This document shows positions 9,614-18,525 of a stretch of DNA of 18,592 bases, piece after piece (position 1 is the stretch's first letter; each line of letters begins with the position of its first letter). The position numbers and the translations under genes are program-made. The stretch is from positions 1 to 18,592 of the forward strand of contig PYST01000531.1 of NCBI GenBank assembly GCA_003049485.1, in the 5' to 3' direction. Below the pieces are notes generated by a model, which was not told the DNA's origin, did not search any database, and worked only from the letters and a program-made list of their open reading frames with translations. This stretch comes from Ophioceras dolichostomum (Eukaryota > Ascomycota > Sordariomycetes > Magnaporthales > Ophioceraceae).

Positions 9614-11116
9614 CTACTCAGCCCAAGCCGACAGCCTGATGCGCTTCTCCTTCGCCTCCCACGCCCTCTCCAGCCTCATAGCCTTGGGGAACCAATCCGG
9701 CTCCTTCCCAGTCGTCATCATTTCCACAAGCGCCTCGGCGCACCGAAACGCCATGGCCATGCCGTGCCCGTTCATGCCGACAGACATCCACAATCCGTCT
9801 CCTCCTCCCTGCGCCTGGCCGTGCTCTCCATCAGCGGCGGCGGCGGTGGCAGGCACCTGCCCGACAAGCGGCAGCGTATCGGGCGTATAGCACGTGATGC
9901 CCGTCCAATCCCGCAGCACCTCCCCCTCCTCGCCCCAGCGCTCGGGGCCGTACACCTGCGCGGGCGCGTGGCGGAGGTAGTTGGCGATCTTCTCGTTGAA
10001 GACGGAGTCGTCCGTGATGCCGACCTCGCTGTGGTGCGACAGGCTGCGAGCGCCGCCCCAGAGCACGTCGTCGGCGCCGCTGTGGTGCGTGCCGCGGGGG
10101 CGCGTCATGAAGTAGTCGCCTGTCGGTGAGTCAACGATGCCTCCGCTGTAGCGAGGCTGGTTGTGGCCCGCGATGTTGGAGCCAGGCCGTACGGCGGTCA
10201 CTTGACTGCGCGCGGGCGTCAGGAAGCCCGTGGAAGCGAGGCCCGGGTGGATCGCGTTGGTGTAGCCGTTGGTGGCGAAGACTACGTTGACGGCGCGCAC
10301 GGTGCCGCGGTCTGTGTCGACGGCCCAGCGGGCGGGGGGGGAAGTGCCGTTGATGATTGATGACGACGGTGACGATGAATAAGAGACGCCATGGTCAGAA
10401 GTGACAGGGCGGACTGCAAGTGCGGTGGTGTTGGTCTGCAAGTTGAGGCCCTTCTTGATAGCGAGCTCGAGCATACTACACACGAGCAGGTAAGGGTTCT
10501 GCGTATGGGCCGGGTACGTGACGACGCCGAGGACGCCCGGGATGTTGAGGTGCTCCTCGGCCTCCTTGCCCAGACGGATGGTGCGCTTAGTCATGGGTCC
10601 ATCGTCGCCCGGCGTGCGGGCGCGGACCTCCTCGCGGAAGTCGACGAGGTCCATCACTTTGTCCCAGCCAGCCTGAGTCATGTAGATGTCGGCGGTCTCG
10701 ACGTTCTGGAAGTCGCAGTCGATGTCGTGCTCGCGCACGAAGTCCTTGATGTCCTGGACGGTCAGCTCCTCGAGCTTCTCGAACTTGAGGGCGTCGTCCA
10801 CGCCGAAGGCCTGGGCGTAGCGCTTGAAGTTTTGCCACCAACCGGCGCGACAGTGGCCGCCGTTGCGACCAGACGCACCCGAGGCGGCAGTGCGGGCCTC
10901 GATCATCAACACCGACACCGCCGGGTCGCGCGACTGCAGCTTGAAGGCGATCGCGGCGCCGGAGACGCCGGAGCCGATGATGACATAGTCGAAGGTCTTG
11001 GAGGTCGGCAGATCCGGGGTGGTGCGGTGGTTCGCGATGGCATGGGGAGGGTCTTGCCAGTAGGCGATGGTGGGGTTCGGGTGGGGGAACCCGTGCTGGA
11101 ACTCGCCGCCGCCCAT
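9614..11116 (-). CDS. FAD-dependent oxidoreductase, DAO fold (single exon)
   Basis: 500-aa uninterrupted frame. A dinucleotide-binding GxGxxG motif (GSGVSG, residues 48-53) follows a hydrophobic beta strand (DYVIIGSG), and an acidic residue in MIEAR (E73) fits the FAD-ribose contact. Next comes the signature ASGASGRNGGHCRAGWW (78-94), seen in fungal DAO-family proteins related to bacterial gamma-glutamylputrescine oxidase. Near the C-terminus CYTPDTLPLVG (409-419) and the glycine-rich NGHGM (449-453) close the FAD site. A short Ala/Gly/Gln-rich insert (~424-440) sits between them. It probably oxidises a C-N bond of an amine or amino acid and yields peroxide, but the substrate is not readable. 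I see no signal peptide, membrane helix or peroxisomal tripeptide (ends WAE). Start: first ATG of the frame; the preceding PNPTIAYWQDPPHAIANHRT leader is typical of these fungal proteins. Confidence 0.88.
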   Translation of the reverse strand: MGGGEFQHGFPHPNPTIAYWQDPPHAIANHRTTPDLPTSKTFDYVIIGSGVSGAAIAFKLQSRDPAVSVLMIEARTAASGASGRNGGHCRAGWWQNFKRYAQAFGVDDALKFEKLEELTVQDIKDFVREHDIDCDFQNVETADIYMTQAGWDKVMDLVDFREEVRARTPGDDGPMTKRTIRLGKEAEEHLNIPGVLGVVTYPAHTQNPYLLVCSMLELAIKKGLNLQTNTTALAVRPVTSDHGVSYSSSPSSSIINGTSPPARWAVDTDRGTVRAVNVVFATNGYTNAIHPGLASTGFLTPARSQVTAVRPGSNIAGHNQPRYSGGIVDSPTGDYFMTRPRGTHHSGADDVLWGGARSLSHHSEVGITDDSVFNEKIANYLRHAPAQVYGPERWGEEGEVLRDWTGITCYTPDTLPLVGQVPATAAAADGEHGQAQGGGDGLWMSVGMNGHGMAMAFRCAEALVEMMTTGKEPDWFPKAMRLERAWEAKEKRIRLSAWAE

Positions 11117-12885
11117 CTTGGATGGCAGTGATGATGATGAAGATGACGAAGAGAAGGGCGAGAAGAGAGAAAATAGACAGTAGGGAGCTGTGCAAGGCTT
11201 AGGGAATTGACTGCGTAATAATATAACAGACGCGATGGATAGGAGATGAATGAAGGAAGGCTTTCCTCAGATCGCCCTCGCCGAGGTGGAGTCGAGCAAG
11301 CCGTAGCGCGGGCCACTTCGTAGAAAACGTGAGGGGCGACAGTCCTGGCTTCTCTGAGGCTGTGTGCAACAATCGACTTGAACTGTGCCGTGCAGATATT
11401 ATCGTGTTGGAAAGGATCCTGTTTCATATAGAATCTGCCTTGCAACCTCTTTCTGGCCGTTTTCTAAAATCGTTGTTCCCCAAACCAAAGGATCGGACAA
11501 GACTGTTATAGGCCTGGTTTTCTAAAATCTGAAGGGCGCGGTAAGGGAGTACGGGGCTTCGCGCACGAAGCACAATTTGGACCGGTGTCTTCGAGGAACC
11601 GCAGAACACCAACGTAGTGCGAGGAGGAACCGCGATCAGATGCGAACGAGATGAAAAGACCCGTTTCACTTACCACGTTGCTCAATTCACGGCAAATGAG
11701 GCAATCGGCGGTCGCTTTCGCGAGACCAGGAGGCAAGAGCAAACGCCGTGAGAGCGCGGCCATCCGGTGCCACTCAGGGCCTGAAATGTGTTGGATTGCC
11801 ATCCATGCGTTTTGTACTGTATCTGGTACCGCGTTGCCTGCCGCGTACAGTAGGTATAATACCGCACAAAGCACACGCAGATAGGTCAAAAATACAATGC
11901 ATACAATACATTTGCAGGCTCTGGACTGCCACTTCGGGAGGCTGACTTTAGACGGAAGGAGTGACGGCGTGGAGCAGCTTCCGGCCGGTGGTGAATTGAT
12001 AAGTGGCATCAGTTCCGACCAGGCAGATGTCCACGCTTCCATCCCGGGGGCGATCGGACAGGCGGTGCCAGGTGCCACAGCAGCAAGCCGTTAACGCACA
12101 ACACGCCGGAAGACGCCAAACAAATTCCCCGTGTCGGCGCCGGGGATGCGGTGCGACCCACCGAGCCTCATCTAACAGCCCCCCATGACCTCTTTCCGGT
12201 GTGCGACTGCATCACCTCGGGTCATGTGTGGTAAATTAAGCCCGCGCATGGCAGCGGCCGCGTCGGGAGAACGCGTTTTCTCCTCACTACAGGCCAGTGC
12301 CACAAAGGTTCTCACGATTTGCTTCCCGCCAGCGCCCGTCCCGCTGATGCTAATTGCCAAGGCGCCCCTTGAGAAGGCGGGGCGGTGGGGAGGAACCTAC
12401 ATCGGCTTCTCGTTATCCGCGCCGTTCGACTTCCCTTCTTCTCGAGTGACGAGAATATGCTATGCTAGGTTACTACCTTTAGAGGTTGGTAGTCACATAA
12501 ATTGCAGCAGCAGTTGCCTCTCCCGCGTGCAAACGAGCAGCCCTCCAAGGTGGGGAATGGCCTGACCTCTCAGCTATACTTTCAGCGAGTCCTAATAAAC
12601 ATGAGATTTTCTCGGTCCTCCTGAACCCCAAGTCCCCAACGAAAAAAAAACGCCAAGCGCGGTCCCCCGAATTTCGGCAACTCCATCCCAACGTCTTGAT
12701 TCGCTACCTCTATTTTCGCTCTTATACTCCTTTCCACTCCCACCATCGTCTCGCGTGTATACTCTCTACACATCTCGCGTGTATACTCTCTACACATCTC
12801 GCACCCCATAGCTGCCATCGAGCTGTGGCATTCGCGATCCTATGAAACCCCTTTTCTTTTAAGAGAAAGTTGGCTGTGCTTAACC
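11117..12885. promoter_or_regulatory. Divergent intergenic region between oxidoreductase and ferroportin genes
   Basis: This 1769-nt region separates two start codons facing apart, so it must contain both promoters. Just upstream of the oxidoreductase ATG is a GATGATGATGAAGATGA-type trinucleotide run (about 11131-11148). Near the ferroportin side are a short A-run (about 12640-12648), pyrimidine-rich DNA and a 24-nt tandem duplication. A 190-codon minus-strand frame (11506-12078) has no recognisable features and I do not call it a gene. No specific regulator site is claimed. Confidence 0.6.
12750..12802 (+). repeat. 24-nt tandem repeat, 2.2 copies, upstream of the ferroportin gene
   Basis: Two exact 24-nt copies (12750-12773 and 12774-12797) are followed by a five-base start of a third (CTCGC). 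Each unit contains CTCGCGTGTATAC, including the 6-nt palindrome GTATAC. The repeat ends about 84 nt before the start codon, so it falls in the core promoter or 5' leader. Copy-number variation here could alter transcription start choice or leader length. Confidence 0.85.
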
Positions 12886-15113
12886 ATGGCCTTGGATCGC
12901 CAAGCTCGGCCGGGCCCAGCAGCCGACGAAACAACTCCGCTTCTCGGCGCGGCAGCGTCACCGACCTCAACCCCCGGTATGGACTCCTTGTCCCCGGACC
13001 GCTCTCGCACTTCGGCTCACTCCTCGGCCTCTTCCGCCTCCGCCCGCTCGACGTCGACTGAAGGCACCATCGACGCCGTCACCACTGCGGTTGCTAGGCA
13101 CCGTTTATATGTGTCCCACTTTCTCACAACATGGAACTCTCGTGTCTTCGAGTTCGGCAGCATGCTGTATCTGGCCGCCCTCTTCCAGGGCACGCTGCTG
13201 CCCATTTCCGTGTACGCCCTCACTCGTGGACTGGCGGGCATCCTGCTCGCGTCTGCGGAGGGTTACTATATCGATAATGGAAATAGGCTGCAGGTCGTAC
13301 GCTTATCCATCGGTCAGTTCTCCACCAATCATGCCTTAGCATGTCCGTGTAAGTGAGACTAAGGCAAGGAGACATTCTCAAACTGATACTGGTATCTGGA
13401 TTATAATTAGTGCTGCAACGCCTCGCCGTCGCGGCCTCATGCGCCGTTTTCTACGTCCTCGCTGCAGACCTGTCGCACAGCCACGAGGTGACCGTCGCGC
13501 TGCTTGTCCTGCTGTGTCTCCTCGCCTGTGCCGAGAAAGTTGGCTCCGATATGAACATGACAGCTGTGGAGATGGACTGGGTATGTTTTGTCAAACAAGC
13601 TGAACGCCCTGCCGGACAAAGCCAAACAGCCTTGCCATTCGGGAAGAAGTCTAACACAACGCAACCACAACGAACAGGTCCCCGCAATGTGCGATCAGAA
13701 CAAAGCTAAGTCCCGGAGTGAGTCAACATTAACCCTCGTAACCTGGTCTTGCCGATCGATCGGGGCCTGCGGTATCTAGATGCTGACTGTAACCAAGTTC
13801 TCCTGGCGAAAATGCGCCGGATCGATCTGATCTGCAAGGTGTTCGGCCCCCTTTTCATCTCCAACCTCGAAGCCGCGTCCACCAAGATTACCATCCTTGT
13901 CAACCTCGCGATGAACATCCTCTCGATCCCGATGGAGTACATCGCCATCGCCAGGGTAAGCTCCTAACATCAACCTATGGACCCCCCTTAAACTAGTGCC
14001 AAATATGTTGACTCTGTGTTTGTTGGCCACGCACGCAGGTCTACCATAAGGACCCGAGGCTGCAGATGCCAAAGACTCGAAATCTAGATGGATCCCTGCG
14101 AGTCGTGCCGACTGAAGCCGCCGCCATCTCATCACTGGCCCCTGTCTCAGAAACTGAGCACGAGCAACAGGGAGGCGGGAATACGCCCTATCCACCCCAG
14201 TCGTCCTCCTGGCTCTCATGGTGCCTCGGCCGCCTCCGGGCATTCGTCACCCAGATGCGGCAAGACTTCAGCATGCACCGCAATCACGACGCCTTCCTCC
14301 CCTCGTTCGCCAACGCGCTGACTTACTTCACGGTCCTATCCTTCTCCGGCCGCATGGTGACGTATCTGCTCTCCATGGGTTACAACTCGCAGCAGATCGC
14401 CGTTTCGCGCACTGTCTCCGTCGTCTTCGAGGTCTCGGCCACGTGGGTTGCGCCTTGGGTCATGGGGCACATCGGCAACATCCGTGCTGCGTTGTGGTTC
14501 TCTTCCTGGCAGCTGTTCTGGCTCGCTACAGGACTGGGCGCGTCCTGGGTGATGGCTGACCGGGGAGGCCTGGAGTGGGGTCTGCGGTCAGCGATGGCCC
14601 TCGTCGCCGGAACGGTGCTCAGTCGCACCGGCCTGTTCGGGTTCGATCAGTGCGTCCAAAACCTCGTACAGTCGGTAAGCTGAATCTTTGCTCTCCCATC
14701 GTCTGTAAGAGGCCTGCCATGAGGTCAAGTTACAGCTAGCTAACGATACCATATAGGAGGTCGCCGAGGATAGACGCGGAACATTCAGCTCCGTCGAGAA
14801 GGCATACGCCAACCTCTTCGAGATGCTGTCATACCTCACCACGCTTGTTTTCTCCCAGCCTGACCAGTTCAAGTGGCCGTCACTGCTGACCGTCCTGGGC
14901 ATCTTCGGGGCGTGGTGTATACAAGCTGTCTTTGTCCGCTCGAAACGCGGCCACCTCATCCACATCCCGGGCGAGAAATATTACCGCCAACGGGTTGCAG
15001 CCGCGCAAGGGGGCGGACCATGGTACGGGACGTATGAGGCTACAGCGGGAAGGGTTGGGGTCAGGGACCAGGATCTGGAAACGGGCGACCAAGACCTCGA
15101 GCAGGGCAGGTAG
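12886..15113 (+). CDS. Ferroportin-family (SLC40) metal exporter (6 exons)
   Basis: Predicted polytopic membrane transporter of 601 aa (human ferroportin is 571). My exon model is 12886-13312, 13411-13580, 13678-13717, 13780-13955, 14039-14674, 14757-15113, with GT..AG introns of 62-98 nt. The first ~70 residues are a Ser/Pro-rich cytosolic tail including DETTPLLG, a dileucine-type sorting signal. Family matches: YVSHFLTTWNSRVFEFGSML (75-94), YALTRGLAGILLASAEGYYI with the following D..NR loop, MRRIDLICK (224-232), a central charged loop after AIARVYHKDPR, and RTGLFGFDQCVQNLVQSEV with ERG-like DRRGTFSSV. Ferroportins export Fe2+ and related divalent metals from the cytosol; in fungi the membrane and metal are largely undetermined. 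The residues used for metal in human ferroportin appear replaced here. The 40-nt exon 3 is the least certain part. The ATG sits in a good context (aaccATGGcc). Confidence 0.88.
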
Positions 15114-15834
15114 TGGTTGCCCCTGCCCGAGGACACGGATGACCCTCATCTTGTCTTTGACATATAGGCTTGCATGTCAGGGTTAGTAGCATAAGTAGAT
15201 AGAGCCTCATTCTCGGCCATCACCAGAGTGATCTAAAATGGGGCAAATTAGCAAAATCTATTTCGAGTTACAGAAAGCCGCTGTTTGACCCTCGCAGTCA
15301 GCATCCCAGTGAATGTCCCTGGAGTCTCTGTTTGGACTGTTTGGAGTCACTTGGACGATTGCGCCATCTGAGAAAGTTCTCTGCCTCCTCAGTTCCGCCG
15401 CCCAAAGCTCTAGCTTCCCATTCACTACGGCAAACAGCCCTCCATCTCCAGGCCAGCGCTTGCTACCCCGCTCCTCCAAGGCTGCCTCCGTCTTTCACAG
15501 CAGGTAAGTCGTGTCGTTGTAAACAAGACACGGTCAATTCATTATCATCTTCGTCACCCACCGCTCTGAGCGCAGTTAAGAAAATTCTGGACTCGCAAAT
15601 CAACCAGCCCTCCCCGCGCAGGTATAAAATTTCTCCCTCCTTCCCACTCTCAGGAATTTTCTTCTGAACTCTTCCACCTCCCACGCAACACCCACTTCTC
15701 TTTCTCCTTTCGGGAAGCCCAGCTTCCATCCACTCGTTCATCCAGTTTCGTCTCTTCTGCTGCGCAGGTTCCAGTCTCTACAACGAGCCATGCAGCAAGT
15801 CACCAAGGGATACACCTGACAATCTAATCCAACC
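15114..15834 (+). promoter_or_regulatory. Promoter and leader region of the GPI-protein gene
   Basis: This 721-nt region covers the ferroportin 3' UTR and the promoter of the secreted protein. A TATA box and a pyrimidine-rich tract lie in its right third, the arrangement typical of strongly expressed fungal genes. Open frames at 15258-15479 and 15332-15667 lack motifs and are not credible. A leader intron is possible, since GCGCAG occurs at about 15762-15767, but no matching donor is certain. Confidence 0.6.
15623..15629 (+). promoter_or_regulatory. TATA box
   Basis: TATAAAA lies about 206 nt upstream of the GPI-protein start codon. A C/T-rich stretch follows (about 15660-15755), as is common around transcription starts of highly expressed filamentous-fungal genes. 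This implies a leader of roughly 140-180 nt. The assignment rests on motif and position only. Confidence 0.6.
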
Positions 15835-17634
15835 ATGCGTCTCCTTCGCACCACCCTTCTGGCCGGTCTGGTCGCGGTGTCCGCCATCGTCCCCACGTTG
15901 GCGCACCCGACCGGTGACGCCGCCGCGCCCGCTGTCCCGGACTGCACCACGAGCAAGACCCGGCATCCCATCGTCATCACCAGCACGGAGGTCGCCAATG
16001 TGACCCGCACCCGCCCTGCCACCCACTACAGCTCTTCGATCAATACCAAGAAGACCTGGATGAGAACCGTGGCCATCAAGTCTGGCAACGTGACTCGCAC
16101 GTTCACTCCCCACCCGACGACGAGCTCTTTTCGCGCCCCGGAGGAGACCTCGCCCGACTCCACTACCATATCTTTCATCACGACGATCACTGAGACTACC
16201 GAGACCACTGAGGCTGAGGCCACCACGACGATCGCTCCCCAGCCCACTGCCCCTTTTCGCGATCCCGTGGAGACCTTGATTCACACTCCCACGGGGGTCT
16301 CTGTTTTTCACCCCAAGCGCGCCCTTCGCAGCTCTGCGTCCCTCCCCGGCTACAGCGACGAGCCGTCCGGCGAGGAGGAGCCGACCGATGAGCCGTCCGA
16401 GCCGATCGAGACTGGAACCCCGGAACAGACTACTTCTTCCGATGACCCCATCTCCACTGATGCCCACCCGACCACGTCCGCTCTTTTCCCTGGCTACGGC
16501 TACCCTTCCACCGACGAACCTGACTCCACCGTCGAGCACACTCACAGCCCTGCCTCCACCACTTCTCACGACCCTGAGGACGGGGAGGAGCCCACTGGAA
16601 CGGAGACGTCTTCCAAGCCCACAGAGACTTCCGAGCCTACGAAGACTGGTGAGCCCGAGGAGACCGGAGAGCCTGAGGAGGCCACCACCTACCCCACCCT
16701 GACCGCCACCATCCACACGAAGAAGACGTCCACCATTCAGGCCACTCGCCCTCCGTCGACCGCGACTTCGGCCACCGACCCAGTCCATACCTCCCGGCCC
16801 TCCGGCCACGAGACGTCCACCTCGCCCGACTCGTACCCAACCCCTACGGCCTCTGAGACTGAGGAGGAGGGCACCGACATCCCTTCGCCCGCCGCCGAGC
16901 CTGATGAGCCGTCTTCAACCACCGACGAGGAGCCTATCCCGACCTCCACCCCCTGCACCGGCTCCCATACCGAGCCAACCGCCACGGCCTCCGAGACCGA
17001 GCCAGAGGGCACCGACCTCCGTTGGTCAACCGAGCCCGCCGAGCCGCCGTCGGCCACCGACGAGGAGCCCTTCCCCACCACTACCTCCTGCACCCTCCCC
17101 ACCGTCGAGCCGACAGCCACCGAGACATCCTCCTCCGACCCAGTCAGCACCGAGCCAGCCGAGCCGAATGAGCCGTCGTCGACCACCGACGAGCCCATTG
17201 TCACTGCCACTCCGACCCACTCGTCCAAGGCGCCCTGCTGCACGACCGCGTCTCCCTGCGCGACGACCACCACGACCGTGACCGCCGAGCCCGACGCGGA
17301 CTCCACCTCCGCCACCGAGTCAGAGGAGGGCACGTTCCACACGGAGGCCGTGACCGGTGCCTCCACCGTGTCCCAGGACGGCTTCAAGACGTACGCCACG
17401 CACACCCACAACTGCCCGTCGCTGCACACCCACAACAGCCCGTCGCTGCACACCTCCATCTCTACCTTGGTGTCGTCGACGGCCTCGGCCAAGCCGACTT
17501 CCGTCTCTGGCACCGGCCACGGCAACGCCACCGCGTCGCCTACCAAGCCCCCGGTCCAGGCTGGTGCGGGTCGCGTCGAGGCGCTGTCTGCGCTTGTGTT
17601 GGGCTGCGTCGGGGTCTTGATGATGCTGATGTAA
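15835..17634 (+). CDS. Secreted Ser/Thr/Pro-rich GPI-anchored-type cell-wall protein
   Basis: 599-aa intronless frame. Residues 1-23 form a clear secretion signal (MRLLRTT, then LLAGLVAVSAIVPTLA, cleavage before HPTG). The mature part is almost entirely Thr, Ser, Pro and Glu, as expected for a heavily O-mannosylated wall protein, with N-glycosylation sites at two NVTRT motifs near the N-terminus and one NAT near the C-terminus. Repeats: a ~45-residue unit present three times (from residue 335) and an 8-residue His-rich duplication (524-539). The last ~20 residues are hydrophobic (ALSALVLGCVGVLMMLM) after a small-residue stretch (QAGAG), fitting a GPI signal. No catalytic domain is recognised. 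Likely a structural or adhesive wall component. Strong third-position GC bias creates long antisense frames that are not genes. Confidence 0.85.
   Translation: MRLLRTTLLAGLVAVSAIVPTLAHPTGDAAAPAVPDCTTSKTRHPIVITSTEVANVTRTRPATHYSSSINTKKTWMRTVAIKSGNVTRTFTPHPTTSSFRAPEETSPDSTTISFITTITETTETTEAEATTTIAPQPTAPFRDPVETLIHTPTGVSVFHPKRALRSSASLPGYSDEPSGEEEPTDEPSEPIETGTPEQTTSSDDPISTDAHPTTSALFPGYGYPSTDEPDSTVEHTHSPASTTSHDPEDGEEPTGTETSSKPTETSEPTKTGEPEETGEPEEATTYPTLTATIHTKKTSTIQATRPPSTATSATDPVHTSRPSGHETSTSPDSYPTPTASETEEEGTDIPSPAAEPDEPSSTTDEEPIPTSTPCTGSHTEPTATASETEPEGTDLRWSTEPAEPPSATDEEPFPTTTSCTLPTVEPTATETSSSDPVSTEPAEPNEPSSTTDEPIVTATPTHSSKAPCCTTASPCATTTTTVTAEPDADSTSATESEEGTFHTEAVTGASTVSQDGFKTYATHTHNCPSLHTHNSPSLHTSISTLVSSTASAKPTSVSGTGHGNATASPTKPPVQAGAGRVEALSALVLGCVGVLMMLM
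16837..17229 (+). repeat. Three ~45-residue repeats in the GPI-type protein
   Basis: Units begin at 16837, 16975 and 17110 (residues 335, 381 and 426). The first two share SETE.EGTD, then EP.EPPS.TDEEP.PT and a single Cys followed by Thr; the third is shorter at its start but keeps EPAEPNEPSSTTDEP. The first two copies are closest. They are imperfect at DNA level, so they are not a fresh duplication. Confidence 0.75.
17404..17451 (+). repeat. 24-nt tandem duplication encoding THN(C/S)PSLH twice
   Basis: Two adjacent 24-nt copies (17404-17427 and 17428-17451) differ by one base visible in the protein as Cys versus Ser. With the preceding residues they make a histidine-rich patch, H-x-H-N-C-P-S-L-H-x-H-N-S-P-S-L-H, in the otherwise Thr/Pro-rich protein. 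The near identity suggests recent slippage. Confidence 0.85.
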
Positions 17635-18156
17635 GGGATGCACGGTATGCTACCACGACCTATCAATCAGCCTGGAGGAAATTGTAACGTGGAACAAAAA
17701 TTTGTTGTGTAGAGAGGAAGGCTGGTGATCAGGTCGGACAGGTAGCATAGATACCTAGATAGATAGCTTTCGGTCGAGATGAGTTTGTACCATCATGGGG
17801 ACTTGATCTCTGCAGAGATTGCGTTCTTAGGTACCGAGCTATATATATCAGGGATCTATTTTTTCCCCGTGGATGACTCGAAGAGTTATCATTCTATGCA
17901 TAGTTTTATTAGAGCAGAGTGCCGAGAATCGACGGGTACTCAGAAGCCACTTAAATCTCCGTGATAAAAGTCACATAAACACCATCCTAAGTCCCTATCC
18001 CGAACGCCATCCCAAGTGCCTGTCTGTCCGAAACGCCTTACAAAATAAACCCGCTGTCCCTATCCAACGAAGCCGCCATGTCCTAGTAGTCCCATATCCC
18101 CCACCCGCTTGTCATTCCTCCCGTTCCTTGCCCTAAGCACCAATCTCCCACCCTCC
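17635..18156. other. Convergent intergenic region
   Basis: This 522-nt gap between two genes that end towards each other is AT-richer than the flanking coding DNA. It contains TAGATACCTAGATAGATAG (17748-17766) and TTAGGTACC, short motifs of the kind seen elsewhere in this window. The small frames here show no family resemblance. It should hold both 3' UTRs. Confidence 0.55.
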
Positions 18157-18525
18157 TCATATGATTTTGATCCGCGTGATTGGAGGCCGTTCATGCTTCT
18201 TCAGCTTGTAGAAAGCCGCGACTCCCAAGCCGCGCAAGTGTGCGCATCCGACATGCCTTCGATACTCCCCCGTCGCCGGCCTGATGATCCATGCCGGACC
18301 CGGAGTCAGCGGCATCACCACCTCGTCCCCGATCCTGATGTCCGTGAGTCCGTACCCTCCGACGCCCGTCAAGCCGTCTCGGGTCACGAAAAAGGTCTTG
18401 TGCCGAAAGAGGTCTATGTGTCCGTCTACAATGTGTGGTGGGAGCTCTTTCATCCGTTTAACTTTTGTCCTCCACATCTTGTCAAATAGCACTGTTCCTT
18501 GAGAAAACCGGCCACCCATTGACAT
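18157..18525 (-). CDS. 3' end of a HET-like gene (partial at right edge)
   Basis: The minus-strand frame ends with a stop at 18159-18157. Its sequence HKTFFVTRDGLTGVG, then RIGDEVVMPLTPGPAWIIRP and GEYRRHVGCAHLRGL, fits the usual C-terminus of heterokaryon-incompatibility (HET, PF06985) proteins: FF.T..G..G.G, GD.V, P..LR, Y..VG.A...G. The HET domain itself would lie further left in the protein, outside the window. I give the first in-frame ATG (18525) as a nominal 5' limit, but a splice acceptor (AG at 18543-18542) directly behind an in-frame stop would let this be a last exon starting at 18541. A small stand-alone gene or a decayed fragment are alternatives. The C-terminal KLKKHERPP tail is unusual for the family. 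Confidence 0.5.
   Translation of the reverse strand: MSMGGRFSQGTVLFDKMWRTKVKRMKELPPHIVDGHIDLFRHKTFFVTRDGLTGVGGYGLTDIRIGDEVVMPLTPGPAWIIRPATGEYRRHVGCAHLRGLGVAAFYKLKKHERPPITRIKII

Noticed and set aside
9545..11131. Plus-strand open frames (194 and 246 codons) opposite the FAD oxidoreductase
   Set aside because: The minus strand carries an intact FAD-binding protein with conserved motifs; the opposite frames lack any recognisable motif.
11506..12078. 190-codon minus-strand frame in the divergent intergenic region, with a short hydrophobic stretch
   Set aside because: No family resemblance, no clear start context, frames on the other strand are about as open, and composition is non-coding-like. 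A lineage-specific gene cannot be fully excluded.
15778..17666. Long minus-strand open frames (343 and 309 codons) opposite the GPI-type protein gene
   Set aside because: They are composition shadows of a gene with strong third-position G/C bias: low-complexity Gly/Arg/Val/Ser readings, no domain, while the plus strand has a signal peptide, a GPI tail and a good promoter.
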